This document shows positions 45,968 to 63,116 of a stretch of DNA of 64,000 bases, one piece after another (positions within the stretch are counted from its first letter, which is position 1; every line of letters starts with the position of its first letter). The notes beneath the pieces are model-generated. The model did not search any database, was not told the origin of the DNA, and worked only from the letters and a program-made list of their open reading frames with translations. Made by a program: the position numbers and the translations under genes. Origin of the DNA: Paraescarpia echinospica (lineage: Eukaryota > Annelida > Polychaeta > Sabellida > Siboglinidae); contig CM034533.1 of assembly GCA_020002185.1 (NCBI GenBank), positions 36,998,833 to 37,062,832 of the forward strand, in the 5' to 3' direction.

Positions 45968-48900
45968 GATATGAACACCAACTATTCATCAACTTAACCA
46001 ATATGAACAACAAAGATTCATATACACACCGAACCGATAGGAACACCAAAGATTCATACACAGAACCGATATGGACACCAAAGATCCATATACACAGAAC
46101 CGATATGAACACCAAAGATTCATATACACATAACCGATACGGACACCAAAGATCCATATACACAGCACCGATATGAACACCAAAGATTCATATACACAGC
46201 ACCGATATGAACACCAAAGATTCACCTACACAGGAACGATATGAACACCAAATATTAATATACACTGAACCAATATGAATACCAAAGATTCATATGCAAT
46301 GAACCAATATGAATACCAAAGATTCATATATATTGAACCAATATGAATACCAAAGATTCATATACACCGAAAAAAAAAAAAACAGAGGACTTAACAAGTG
46401 AACCGATATGCACACCAAAGATTAATATACACTGAACCAATATGAATACCAAAGATTCATATACACTGAACCGATAGGAATACCAAAGATTCATATGTAC
46501 TGACAAATATGAATACCAAAGATTCATATATACAGAAAAAAACAAAAAACCAAGGACTTAACAAGTGAACCGATATGAATACCAGATTAATATACACCGA
46601 AAAAAATACAAACCGAGGAATTAACAAGTGAACCGCTATGAATACCAAAGATTCATATATACTGACCAATATGAATACCAAAGATTCACATACATCGAAA
46701 AAAATAAAAACCAAGGACTTAACAAGTGAACCGATATGAATACCAAAGATTCATATATACTGACCAATATGAATACCAAAGATTCATATACACCGAAAAA
46801 AATACAAACCGAGGACTTAACAAGTGAACCGATATGAATACCAAAGATTCATATATACTAAACCGATATGAATAATAAAGATTCATATACACCAAAACAA
46901 ATAAAAACCAAGGACTTAACAAGTGAACCGATATGAACACCAAAGATTAATATACACTGAACCAATATGAATACCAAAGATTCATATACACTGAACCGAT
47001 ATGAATACCAAAGATTCATATACACCAAAACAAATAAAAACCAAGGACTTAACAAGTGAACCGATATGAATACCAAAGATTCATATATACTGACCAATAT
47101 GAATACCAAAGATTCATATACACCGTAAAAAATTAAAACCAAGGACTTAACAAGTGAACCGATATGAATACCAAAGATTCATATATACTGACCAATATGA
47201 ATACCAAAGATTCATATACACCGAAAAAAATAAAAACCAAGGACTTAACAAGTGAACCGATATGAACACCAAAGATTAATATACATTGAACCAATATGAA
47301 TACCAAAGATTCATATACACTGAACCGATATGAATACCAAAGATTCATATACACCAAAACAAATAAAAACCAAGGACTTAACAAGTGAACCGCTATGAAT
47401 ACCAAAGATTCATATATACTGACCAATATGAATACCAAAGATTCACATACATCGAAAAAAATAAAAACCAAGGACTTAACAAGTGAACCGATATGAATAC
47501 CAAAGATTCATATATACTGACCAATATGAATACCAAAGATTCATATACACCGAAAAAATAAACACGAAGGATTAACAAGTTAACCGATATGTATACCAAA
47601 GATTCATATATACTGACCAATATGAATACCATAGATTCATATACACCAAAAAAAATCAAAACCAAGGACTTAACAAGTGAACCGATATGAACACCAAAGA
47701 TTAATATACACTGAACCAATATGAATACCAAAGATTCATATACACTGAACCGATATGAATACAAAATATTCATATACACCAAAACAAATAAAAACCAAGG
47801 ACTTAACAAGTGAACCGATATGAACACCAAAGATTAATATACATTGAACCAATATGAATACCAAAGATTCATATACACTGAACCGATATGAATACCAAAG
47901 ATTCATATACACCAAAACAAATAAAAACCAAGGACTTAACAAGTGAACCGATATGAATACCAAAGATTCATATATACTGACCAATATGAATACCAAAGAT
48001 TCACATACACCGAAAAAAAACGAAAAAAACAAGGACTTAACAAGTGAACCGATATGAACACCAAAGATTCATATACACTGAACCGATATGAATACCAAAG
48101 ATTCATATATACTGACCAATATGAATACCAAAGATACATATACACCGAAAAAATAAAAAACAAGGACTTAACAATTGAACCGATATGAATACCAAACATT
48201 CATATATACTGAACCGATATGAATACCAAAGATTCATATACACCAAAACAAATAAAAACCAAGGACTTAACAAGTGAACCGATATGAATACCAAAGATTT
48301 ATATATACTGACCAATATGAATACCAAAGATTCATATACACCGAAAAAAAAAAAAACAAGGACTTAACAAGTGAACCGATATGAACACCAAATATTCATA
48401 TACACTGAACCGATATGAATACCAAAGATTCATATATACTAACCAATATGAATACCAAAGATATATATACACCGAAAAAAATAAAAACCAAGGACTTAAC
48501 CAGTGAACCGATATGAATACCAAAGATTCATGTATACTGACCAATATGAATACCAAAGATTCATATACACCGAAAAAAATAAAAACGAAGGACTAACAAG
48601 TTAACCGATATGTATACCAAAGATTCATATATACTGACCAATATGATTACCATAGATTCATATACACCGAAAAAAATAAAAACCAAGGACTTAACAAGTG
48701 AACCGATATTAACACCAAAGATTAATATACACTGAACCAATATGAATACCAAAGATTCAGATACACTGAACCGATATGAATACCAAAGATTCATATACAC
48801 CAAAACAAATAAAAACCAAGGACTTAACAAGTAAACCGATATGAATACCAAAGATTCATATTTACTGACCAATATAAATACCAAAGTTTCACATACACCG

Positions 48901-51900
48901 AAAAAAATACAAACCGAGGACTTAACAAGTGAACCGATATGAATACCAAAGATTCATATATACTAAACCGATATGAATACTAAAGATTCATATACACCAA
49001 AACAATTAAAAACCAAGGACTTAACAAGTGAACCGATATGAACACCAAAGATTAATATACACTGAACCAATATGAATACCAAAGATTCATATACACTGAA
49101 CCGATATGAATACCAAAGATTCATATACACCAAAACAAATAAAAACCAAGGACTTAACAAGTGAACCGCTATGAATACCAAAGATTCATATATACTGACC
49201 AATATGAATACCAAAGATTCACATACATCGAAAAAAATAAAAACCAAGGACTTAACAAGTGAACCGATATGAATACCAAAGATTCATATATACTGACCAA
49301 TATGAATACCAAAGATTCATATACACCGAAAAAATAAACACGAAGGATTAACAAGTTAACCGATATGTATACCAAAGATTCATATATACTGACCAATATG
49401 AATACCATAGATTCATATACACCAAAAAAAATAAAAACCAAGGACATAACAAGTGAACCGATATGAACACCAAAGATTAATATACACTGAACCAATATGA
49501 ATACCAAAGATTCATATACACTGAACCGATATGAATACCAAATATTCATATACACCAAAACAAATAAAAACCAAGGACTTAACAAGTGAACCGATATGAA
49601 CACCAAAGATTAATATACATTGAACCAATATGAATACCAAAGATTCATATACACTGAACCGATATGAATACCAAAGATTCATATACACCAAAACAAATAA
49701 AAACCAAGGACTTAACAAGTGAACCGATATGAATACCAAAGATTCATATATACTGACCAATATGAATACCAAAGATTCACATACACCGAAAAAAAAACGA
49801 AAAAAACAAGGACTTAACAAGTGAACCGATATGAACACCAAAGATTCATATACACTGAACGATATGAATACCAAAGATTCATATATACTGACCAATATGA
49901 ATACCAAAGATACATATACACCGAAAAAAAAAAAAACAAGGACTTAACAATTGAACCGATATGAATACCAAACATTCATATATACTGAACCGATATGAAT
50001 ACCAAAGATTCATATACACCAAAACAAATAAAAACCAAGGACTTAACAAGTGAACCGATATGAATACCAAAGATTCATGTATACTGACCAATATGAATAC
50101 CAAAGATTGATATACACCGAAAAAAATAAAAACGAAGGACTAACAAGTTAACCGATATGTATACCAAAGATTCATATATACTGACCAATATGATTACCAT
50201 AGATTCATATACACCGAAAAAAATAAAAACCAAGGACTTAACAAGTGAACCGATATGAACACCAAAGATTAATATACACTGAACCAATATGAATACCAAA
50301 GATTCATATACACTGAACCGATATGAATACCAAAGATTCATATACACCAAAACAAATAAAAACCAAGGACTTAACAAGTGAACCGATATGAATACCAAAG
50401 ATTCATATATACTGACCAATATGAATACCAAAGATTCACATACACCGTAAAAAATTAAAACCAAGGACTTAACAAGTGAACCGATATGAATACCAAAGAT
50501 TCATATATACTGACCAATATGAATACCAAAGATTCATATACACCATAGAAAAAAAAAAAAACCAAGGACTTAACAAGTGAACCGATATGAACACCAAAGA
50601 TTAATATACATTGAACCAATATGAATACCAAAGATTCATATACACTGAACCGATATGAATACCAAAGATTCATATACACCAAAACAAACAAAAACCAAGG
50701 ACTTAACAAGTGAACCGATATGAACACCAAAGATTAATATACACTGAACCAATATGAATACCAAAGATTCATATACACTGAACCGATATGAATACCAAAG
50801 ATTCATATACACCAAAACAAATAAAAACCAAGGACTTAACAAGTGAACCGATATGAATACCAAAGATTCATATATACTGACCAATATGAATACCAAAGAT
50901 TCACATACACCGAAAAAAAACGAAAAAAACAAGGACTTAACAAGTGAACCGATATGAACACCAAAGATTCATATACACTGAACCGATATGAATACCAAAG
51001 ATTCATATATACTGACCAATATGAATACCAAAGATACATATACACCGAAAAAATAAAAAACAAGGACTTAACAATTGAACCGATATGAATACCAAACATT
51101 CATATATACTGAACCGATATGAATACCAAAGATTCATATACACCAAAACAAATAAAAACCAAGGACTTAACAAGTGAACCGATATGAATACCAAAGATTT
51201 ATATATACTGACCAATATGAATACCAAAGATTCATATACACCGAAAAAAAAAAAAACAAGGACTTAACAAGTGAACCGATATGAACACCAAATATTCATA
51301 TACACTGAACCGATATGAATACCAAAGATTCATATATACTAACCAATATGAATACCAAAGATATATATACACCGAAAAAAATAAAAACCAAGGACTTAAC
51401 CAGTGAACCGATATGAATACCAAAGATTCATGTATACTGACCAATATGAATACCAAAGATTCATATACACCGAAAAAAATAAAAACGAAGGACTAACAAG
51501 TTAACCGATATGTATACCAAAGATTCATATATACTGACCAATATGATTACCATAGATTCATATACACCGAAAAAAATAAAAACCAAGGACTTAACAAGTG
51601 AACCGATATTAACACCAAAGATTAATATACACTGAACCAATATGAATACCAAAGATTCAGATACACTGAACCGATATGAATACCAAAGATTCATATACAC
51701 CAAAACAAATAAAAACCAAGGACTTAACAAGTAAACCGATATGAATACCAAAGATTCATATTTACTGACCAATATAAATACCAAAGTTTCACATACACCG
51801 AAAAAAATACAAACCGAGGACTTAACAAGTGAACCGATATGAATACCAAAGATTCATATATACTAAACCGATATGAATACTAAAGATTCATATACACCAA

Positions 51901-54900
51901 AACAATTAAAAACCAAGGACTTAACAAGTGAACCGATATGAACACCAAAGATTAATATACACTGAACCAATATGAATACCAAAGATTCATATACACTGAA
52001 CCGATATGAATACCAAAGATTCATATACACCAAAACAAATAAAAACCAAGGACTTAACAAGTGAACCGCTATGAATACCAAAGATTCATATATACTGACC
52101 AATATGAATACCAAAGATTCACATACATCGAAAAAAATAAAAACCAAGGACTTAACAAGTGAACCGATATGAATACCAAAGATTCATATATACTGACCAA
52201 TATGAATACCAAAGATTCATATACACCGAAAAAATAAACACGAAGGATTAACAAGTTAACCGATATGTATACCAAAGATTCATATATACTGACCAATATG
52301 AATACCATAGATTCATATACACCAAAAAAAATAAAAACCAAGGACTTAACAAGTGAACCGATATGAACACCAAAGATTAATATACACTGAACCAATATGA
52401 ATACCAAAGATTCATATACACTGAACCGATATGAATACCAAATATTCATATACACCAAAACAAATAAAAACCAAGGACTTAACAAGTGAACCGATATGAA
52501 CACCAAAGATTAATATACATTGAACCAATATGAATACCAAAGATTCATATACACTGAACCGATATGAATACCAAAGATTCATATACACCAAAACAAATAA
52601 AAACCAAGGACTTAACAAGTGAACCGATATGAATACCAAAGATTCATATATACTGACCAATATGAATACCAAAGATTCACATACACCGAAAAAAAAACGA
52701 AAAAAACAAGGACTTAACAAGTGAACCGATATGAACACCAAAGATTCATATACACTGAACGATATGAATACCAAAGATTCATATATACTGACCAATATGA
52801 ATACCAAAGATACATATACACCGAAAAAAAAAAAAACAAGGACTTAACAATTGAACCGATATGAATACCAAACATTCATATATACTGAACCGATATGAAT
52901 ACCAAAGATTCATATACACCAAAACAAATAAAAACCAAGGACTTAACAAGTGAACCGATATGAATACCAAAGATTCATGTATACTGACCAATATGAATAC
53001 CAAAGATTGATATACACCGAAAAAAATAAAAACGAAGGACTAACAAGTTAACCGATATGTATACCAAAGATTCATATATACTGACCAATATGATTACCAT
53101 AGATTCATATACACCGAAAAAAATAAAAACCAAGGACTTAACAAGTGAACCGATATGAACACCAAAGATTAATATACACTGAACCAATATGAATACCAAA
53201 GATTCATATACACTGAACCGATATGAATACCAAAGATTCATATACACCAAAACAAATAAAAACCAAGGACTTAACAAGTAAACCGATATGAATACCAAAG
53301 AGTCATATTTACTGACCAATATAAATACCAAAGTTTCACATACACCGTAAAAAATTAAAACCAAGGACTTAACAAGTGAACCGATATGAATACCAAAGAT
53401 TCATATATACTGACCAATATGAATACCAAAGATTCATATACACTGAAAAAAATAAAAACCAAGGACTTAACAAGTGAACCGATATGAACACCAAAGATTA
53501 ATATACATTGAACCAATATGAATACCAAAGATTCATATACACTGAACCGATATGAATACCAAAGATTCATATACACCAAAACAAACAAAAACCAAGGACT
53601 TAACAAGTGAACCGATATGAACACCAAAGATTAATATACACTGAACCAATATGAATACCAAAGGTTCATATACACTGAACCGATGTGAATACCAAAGATT
53701 CATATACACCAAAACAAATAAAAACCAAGGACTTAACAAGTGAACCGATATGAATACCAAAGATTCATATATACTGACCAATATGAATACCAAAGATTCA
53801 CATACACCGAAAAAAACAAAAAAACAAGGACTTAACAAGTGAACCGATATGAACACCAAAGATTCATGTATACTGACCAATATGAATACTAAAGATTCAT
53901 ATACACCGAAAAAAATAAAAACGAAGGACTAACAAGTTAACCGATATGTATACCAAAGATTCATATATACTGACCAATATGATTACCATAGATTCATATA
54001 CACCGAAAAAAATAAAAACCAAGGACTTAACAAGTGAACCGATATGAACACCAAAGATTAATATACATTGAACCAATATGAATACCAAAGATTCATATAC
54101 ACTGAACCGATATGAATACCAAAGATTCATATACACCAAAACAAATAAAAACCAAGGACTTAACAAGTAAACCGATATGAATACCAAAGATTCATATTTA
54201 CTGACCAATATAAATACCAAAGATTCACATACACCGAAACAAATTAAAACCAAGGACTTAACAAGTGAACCGATATGAATACCAAAGATTCATATATACT
54301 GACCAATATGAATACCAAAGATTCATATACACCAAAACAAATAAAAACCAAGGACTTAACAAGTGAACCGATATGAACACCAAAGATTAATATACACTGA
54401 ACCAATATGAATACCAAAGATTCATATACACTGAACCGATATGAATACCAAAGATTCATATACACCAAAACAAATAAAAACCAAGGACTTAACAAGTGAA
54501 CCGATATGAACACCAAAGATTAATATACACTGAACCAATATGAATACTAAAGGTTCATATACACTGAACCGATATGAATACCAAAGATTCATATACACCA
54601 AAACAAATAAAAACCAAGGACTTAACAAGTGAACCGATATGAATACCAAAGATTCATATATACTGACCAATATGAATACCAAAGATTCACATACACCGAA
54701 AAAAAACAAAAAAAACAAGGACTTAACAAGTGAACCGATATGAACACCAAAGATTCAAATACACTGAACCGATATGAATACAAAAGATTCATATATACTG
54801 ACCAATATGAATACCAAAGATACATATACACCAAAACAAATAAAAACCAAGGACTTAACAAGTGCACCGATATGAATACCAAAGATTCATATATACTGAC

Positions 54901-55532
54901 CAATATGAATACCAAAGATTCATATACACCGAAAAAAAAAACAAGGACTTAACAAGTGAACCGATATGAACACCAAAGATTCATATACACTGAACCGATA
55001 TGAATACCAAAGATTCATATATACTGACCAATATGAATACCAAAGATACATATACACCGAAAAAAAAAAAAAAAAAGGACTTAACAAGTGAACCGATATG
55101 AATACCAAAGATTCATATATACTGTCCAATATGAATACCAAAGATTCATATACACCGAAAAAAATTAAAACCAAGGACTTAACAAGTGAACCGATACGAA
55201 CACCAAATATTAATATACACTGAACCAATAGGAATTCCAAAGATTAATATACACTGAACCGATGTGAATACCAAAGATTCATATATACTGACCAATATGA
55301 ATGCCAAAGATTTATATACATGTACACCGAACAAAATAGAAACCAAGGACTTAACAAGTGAACCGATATGAACACCAAAGATTAATATACACTGAACCAA
55401 TATGAATACCAAAGATTCATATATACTGAACCAATATGAATACCAAAGATCCATATACACCGGAAAAAAAAAACCAAGGACTTAACAAGTGAACCGATAT
55501 GGACACCAAAGATCCATATACACCGAACCGAT
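45968..55532. repeat. 9.5-kb satellite of 34-bp hairpin monomers
   Basis: The monomer is about 34 bp (GAACCGATATGAATACCAAA then GATTCATATACACT). Every two or three monomers a ~32-bp A-rich linker containing AACCAAGGACTTAACAAGT intervenes. Variants carry GAACACC or ATTAATATA. Each full monomer holds a perfect inverted repeat (ATATGAAT, 7-base loop, ATTCATAT). Longer periodicity of 2900 bp is visible: about 47845-50378 repeats at 50745-53278 with very few differences. The first units (45968-46260) are shorter and more diverged. The many hydrophobic minus-strand frames (YESLVFILVSIYESLVF type) are by-products of the repeat. Confidence 0.97.
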
Positions 55533-57910
55533 ATACCGCACCATTATGAAATAGCACCACGTATGCTTCCCTCAAGTCATATTATAACAAAATATATTGT
55601 ATATTATATACAATTGACACTTGCCATCTCGTTGAATGTGAACACTACATATTCGTATAACTCTCCTGTTTACAACAACTGCCATTCTCATCCCAGAATG
55701 CTACACCTCCCTCTCACCAGTACGTAAGACAAGATGCTATGTGTCCACCTGACTGACTTGACTGCGGATACTAACTTTCCTTAGTTAAATGCGACTCCTT
55801 GCACCCGTCAAGACCCATTTCACTGGCCAACCCCATGTTTTTGTTAGTTTTATTTTATTCTTTTTAAATATTTATTCTCAGCATTACAACAGCTGCAGTA
55901 CGACAACTGCCGCTATCAGTACATTAATACAAGAACAAACTAGCTTGTTACACTGCTGCCTACTTGCCTAAGACTAGTACCACGCTAACCATCTAACATA
56001 CCAGAAAGTCACTGACCAAACTATTAGTATTACACGGGCGTTCGCCACATTCCCTCTGTCTCCACATTATCATCGTCCCCCAATACCCTTCACGGCCAAA
56101 AAGACGCACCCCTGCACCCTACGCCAGACACTGTCGCCCCGAAAGTCGAAACCCAGCAAACTGAATCCTGCAATAAGTGCCCTCAAAATCCAAACCCGTT
56201 ACGAAACGCAACTCCGACGATGCTACAAATCTCTCCAGCCAAAAACATAACTGTCACCCAAAAATAGCGCTTTACCATCCCCATAACCTGCCATCAATTA
56301 CACCTAACCACTCTAAGAAATGATACTTAGCTTCTTTTTTGTTTTGTTTTTCGCTCCTTCCTGCACGACGCAAATCCGTTATCCGTCGTATGCCTTGCTC
56401 AAAACGGCGTCGTACTGATCGACACAAGGTATCCGCTCAACTTTCTTGCTCCAACCACCGCAAATAAAAGCCACTAACAAGACCGTATTAACAGACAAAA
56501 TCACAACTTGAATGACCATAAACCAATAGCAATAACAAATTCAACAATAAAACACAAATTGAAGTAAATGATTCGTCACGCGAAAAACACGCGCAGAACC
56601 GCTCAATCAATATCTCCGTGAACAGCGCATTGGGACGAGCCCGTTCATACTACTAGGACTAATTACTGCTATGTAATCTTACGCGTAAGAGTAAGTCCGC
56701 TCTCTATATTGTCCACCAGGTTACCGTTGGCCTACTCCGCTAGGGGACACCACCTTCCTTCTTATAATGCTACTTCACATAGGATATTTATCTAGCAAAC
56801 TATGCAAAGTAATTCTTCTTAGGAGTAGAGCCTGGGTAGAGAGAACATTAGGCCTAAAATGCAATCATGTTGCTCTCTCGGCTGTCTGTACATACAGGCA
56901 TATTTAGGTCTGCTGTCTTTTCTAAATGACGCCTAAGTTGTTGGTGTACATTTTTAACTCATCGTTCTTGCCATGTATTTATTTCTTAAAGGTTGATGTA
57001 TTAGATTATGAAACTACGTATCCACTAAACAAAATAGTTGTGCACGAAATATAGACGCAATTGTACTGACGTGGAACATCCATGCTCGTGCCGGCTTGAG
57101 AATGAACCGTATACGTTGTGCTGTTGAACACAAACTGACGTCAGTGTTCTGCGCATAAACGGGGTAGCTATTCGTAAATGTTGCTATTATTACAGGTGAA
57201 GCACGTAAGATTAGTAGAACTATTAAATAAGGACATAACAGTAATGATTGGTAACATGGCGATTGATGTTTCGATATGTAGGCAGTCAAATTGGTGGACG
57301 AACGGTGTGTAAATTTTCACGTTTTTCGCGGTTACCACCCCTTCCTTTAAAGCAGAATTTCTCGGCTGCGTGATGTCAGGCCAGAATGAAATCGGTTCCA
57401 CGTATTTATTAGCAGATTAAGACTACGTTTTCCGATGTGCCTTTTGGACCAGTTGTTGCATCCGTGTCCTTGCCACATAAACGGAATGGCATTAATTTAT
57501 CTTTTTTCGAACGTCTTCTCGTGCAACATTTTTGGAATGGTCACACACAGCTTCGTAGGTCATGATTTATTGTAGATAGAGCTAATTATATGTATTGGTG
57601 ATAGCTACGCGCTCTTTTTACTTATAATATTGAAACTGTTGAAAACGACGCGAAATAACCTAGGTGTGATTTGAGGTTGCCCCATTTCCGGTGCAACTTC
57701 TCAGAAATCTTTCAAGTAGATTTTGTTAAGAAAAGAATATTCGGATTATACGGTAATTGTTACCCTTGCAATATATGATGATACGTTTCTCGCAAATGTT
57801 GGCAAATTTAGTCCAACATTTGAAAACAATATATATACCAGTTACTTCGTATACATAAACATTTAAGAAAGTGCATGTGTGTGCGCAGGTGTCCATGTTT
57901 GACTGTTTGT
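55533..57910. other. Intron part, no recognised gene
   Basis: 55540-56700 is rich in C and A on the plus strand. It may be the leader or repeat end of the DIRS-like element, but no match could be established. At 57502-57600 there is a diverged copy of the 43.29-kb repeat. Open frames at 57014-57401 show no domain. Confidence 0.35.
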
Positions 57911-58058
<148 letters not shown>

Positions 58059-58289
58059 TCTGAACGGGTATTTGTCCGCGCGCACGTGTGTGCCCACGTG
58101 TCTGTGTGTAAATAAAATGTGTATCTGCAACAAAAGAGGTACTTATGCGAATATATGAACTACCAATATGTCCCGTTTAGGGGACGGGCATTTCGCTAGT
58201 ATGTAATACGCATATATTACCATTAACAACATTGGTAAAGCTCGAGCGATGTCACGCACATAATCCTGATTGTCACGTTGGGAAACCGC

Positions 58290-58730
58290 GAAGTACGGGT
58301 CCATCAACTGACGGATCGGCAACATCGCGGATTTCCTACATCACAATCACAATTATGCGCGTGATCTCCGCCAAGTGTTGTCTTTGCCAACAATTTTGAA
58401 CTGCATTACTATTACGGCATGACGTGTCCAAGAACAAACACTCCAGCGTAAAGTTTTCACTTTAAAAACGTTGCCTTGGGGCCTGAAAGTCAACAACATA
58501 TATGACGGAATGTTTCATCGCTGCACGTGTTTTTGTTGACAATATGTCACGTGATAGATTGGTCAATTGACGGATCCCTATGTCGCGGTTTGCCTTGTTT
58601 ACGCGTGAAACATATGTGCATTACTAATTGCTTTGGCATTACATATGGCATATGGCATCTGGCATCCACAAGGTCAATCATACCCGCGTACAGTTCTCGC
58701 TCATACAACTTTGTTTTATGTATTTGTCGC
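58290..58730. repeat. Diverged tandem repeat of ~240 bp
   Basis: Sequence from TCAACTGACGGATCGG (58303) to AACGTTG (58472) is similar to 58563-58712: CAATTGACGGATC, ATGTCGCGG versus ACATCGCGG, GCATTACTA, GGCAT, and AGTTCTCGC versus AGTTTTCAC. It is probably a dispersed repeat. It weakens any exon reading in this area. Confidence 0.45.
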
Positions 58731-59374
58731 ATGAAAAGTTTTCAGCGGAATGTCGGAAAGCTCCACGTATTCGGCATCCATTGTTTGTGGCTTTGCGGAC
58801 TTTGTGGCCAGGAAGTGTATTAATGGGAATGGTGAATTAAGGCATATTATTGTAATAACATTATTGTCATAACACTTTTCTTTTAGTGTTATAATTTTTG
58901 GGATAGGCTATACTTCAGACCAAAAACAATACAATTAATTGTGCAATTAAATAAAACCTATCTAGCTGTGGTGCCTCTTCTTAATACTATGTCAGCGTAT
59001 CTATTGCATTAAAATAAAGATATCCATTATGTCATGGTACGAATCACATCCTTTTACTTGGCACAAATACAACAAAACACTACCAACACCGCATTACTCT
59101 CAACCAAGAAATCACGGGTTGAAATTCTATACTGCCGTGTCAAACTTTTGGCAAATTCGTTCATTCTTCGTTGCTCCAATCCACTCAGACAAAGTGGGTA
59201 TTTGTGTATAAACTATTTTCGCGCATTAATTGTTGCATGACTGAATAATTCACAGAGAAATCGATATGGTGTTCGTTTGAACAGGTCTGTCAGGGAGTAA
59301 ATTATAAAGCGCTTTGAGTAGTCCAAAGTGCTGCATACTGCGGTATATAAGAACTGACCTTTACTTTTACATAC

Positions 59375-59591
59375 CTGGCGCCTTATCAGCATCGCTGTTT
59401 ATATACTTGATAGCCTCATCTATTGCAGTTTCATAATCTGCATTCTTGGCCCTCGTGGTTACGAGCCCTTTGACCATCTTTACTATACCAGCCCTGGTTG
59501 CTGATTTAGCTCGCTTCAATGTGCCGGTGAAGCACTTCAGCATTACCGAAGGCGGGGAAACAATATCTTCACTGAAGGCGAAAGTAACAAT
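59375..59591 (-). CDS. VWA-domain exon, middle part
   Basis: A 217-bp minus-strand exon has an acceptor (TTTGGTCCACAG) before 59591 and a strong donor (CCAG then GTATGT) at 59375. The translation IVTFAFSEDIVSPP, CFTGTLKRAKSATRAGIVKM and a YETAIDEAIKYI helix follows the VWA fold. It covers the third strand (V-TF-S), the loop and helix before the T-N-Y-E/D-TAI-D-A motif, and that motif itself. The Thr-Asn pair before Tyr, usual in this loop, reads Asn-Ala-Asp here, so metal binding is uncertain. It enters in phase 0 and leaves in phase 1, matching 42670. Exons for the DxSxS start of the domain should lie further right and were not identified. Confidence 0.65.
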
Positions 59592-59685
59592 CTGTGGACC
59601 AAACTTCATTCAATATATTTCCGACAAAGTAGTGTTCAATTTGATTTTAAAACATTTGACATCATAGTCATCCAAAGCAAAGACA

Positions 59686-61832
<2,147 letters not shown>

Positions 61833-63116
61833 ATGTACGGAGTCCCGCAAGGTTCCGTTCTCGGCCCGCTCATGTTCATTTGTTACACGGCACCACTCGG
61901 AGATATCGCACGTCAGCATGGAATCAACATGCATCTATATGCTGATGATACCCAAATCTACATCGCCTTCAGTCCTCTCTCAGAGGAAGACACAACCCAA
62001 GCTGTGAAGCGCATACAAGCATGTGTCACTGAAATACAAGCTTGGATGCGCATTAATAAACTCAAACTCAATGCTGACAAAACAGAGGCTATTGTGATAT
62101 GTTCGCCGCACATCAAGAACAAACTTTCTATGCCGCACATAGAAGTTGCCAATAACATCGTGCCTACTTCCACTGTGGCCAGGAACATTGGTGTTTTCTT
62201 CGATGATGCCCTAAACATGAACAACCATGTACACTACATGTGTCGTGTAGCATATTTCCATCTACACAGCATTGGAAGAATTCGAAATCTTCTAGATAGG
62301 AAAACGACAGAGATGATGGTGCATACTTACGTGACGTCTCGTCTTGACAATGGAAATGGCCTTCTTTACGGGATTTCTGACCATCTCCTCACCAGACTCC
62401 AGAGAGTGCAAAATGCTGCAGCCCGTCTCATAACCAAAACTAAGACGCACGACCACATCACTCCTGCTCTAATTGCGCTTCATTGGTTGCCGATTAAACA
62501 GCGCATCGAGTACAAACTACTCCTGCTTACGTTCCGCAGTTTGCATGGCACGTGTGCGTCGTACCTAGCGGACCTGCTAACTCGACACCAGCCCACTCGC
62601 ACGTTACGCTCCGCCGACGCTCACCTGCTCAAGGTCCCGCGCAGCAAGCTTTGTACTCAAGGCGACAAAGCTTTTTCACGCGCCGCGCCACGCCTCTGGA
62701 ACAATCTGCCCCTTGCCATGCGTGCTACAAACTGCCTCATCGTGTTCAAGAAGCAACTAAAGACACTTCTTTTTAAACGTGCTTTTTCTCTTTAAATTAT
62801 ATGTGTGGACAGTGGCGAACTCCGGACTTTTCAATATCTACATTTAACTATTATTATTATTACTCTCTCTTAATTTGTCGTTTTAATTAGTATTAGTATT
62901 ATTACTATCCGCATCTATTTACTATTGATATGTATATGTATGTATATGTTAATGCTTTTATTTATTTATTTTATTTATTTATATATGTTTATTTTATTTT
63001 ATAATCTTAATAGCTACATGTCATGTTTTTAGGATTGTAATGCGCCTCTGAATGGTAGTAACTGCCAGATTTATGGCGCAGAGAAATGCAGTAAATTATT
63101 ATTATTATTATTATTA
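61833..63116 (+). mobile_element. L2-like retrotransposon, 5'-truncated, intact 3' frame
   Basis: The element starts abruptly in the RT domain ([14 protein letters not shown]) and reads without a stop for 321 codons to TAA at 62793-62795. The catalytic box is [12 protein letters not shown], followed by [46 protein letters not shown] and [16 protein letters not shown]. It ends [16 protein letters not shown] ~320-bp 3' UTR ends in an ATT microsatellite tail (63094-63116). TTAATTG at 61826-61832 and 63117-63123 is a 7-bp target-site duplication. The features fit an L2-type element that inserted recently. Confidence 0.88.

Noticed and set aside
45989..55460. Many long hydrophobic minus-strand frames resembling membrane proteins
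   Set aside because: They are translations of the 34-bp satellite and linker, shift frame with each unit-length change and have no independent start or domain.
45968..55532. CRISPR-like array
   Set aside because: No unique spacers: the linker between monomers is itself a repeat, and the genome is eukaryotic.
58143..58340. Candidate minus-strand exon (PIRQLMDPYFAVSQRD)
   Set aside because: It has acceptor- and donor-like sequence, but its phase brings a stop after the VWA exon, and the sequence lies in a diverged dispersed repeat.
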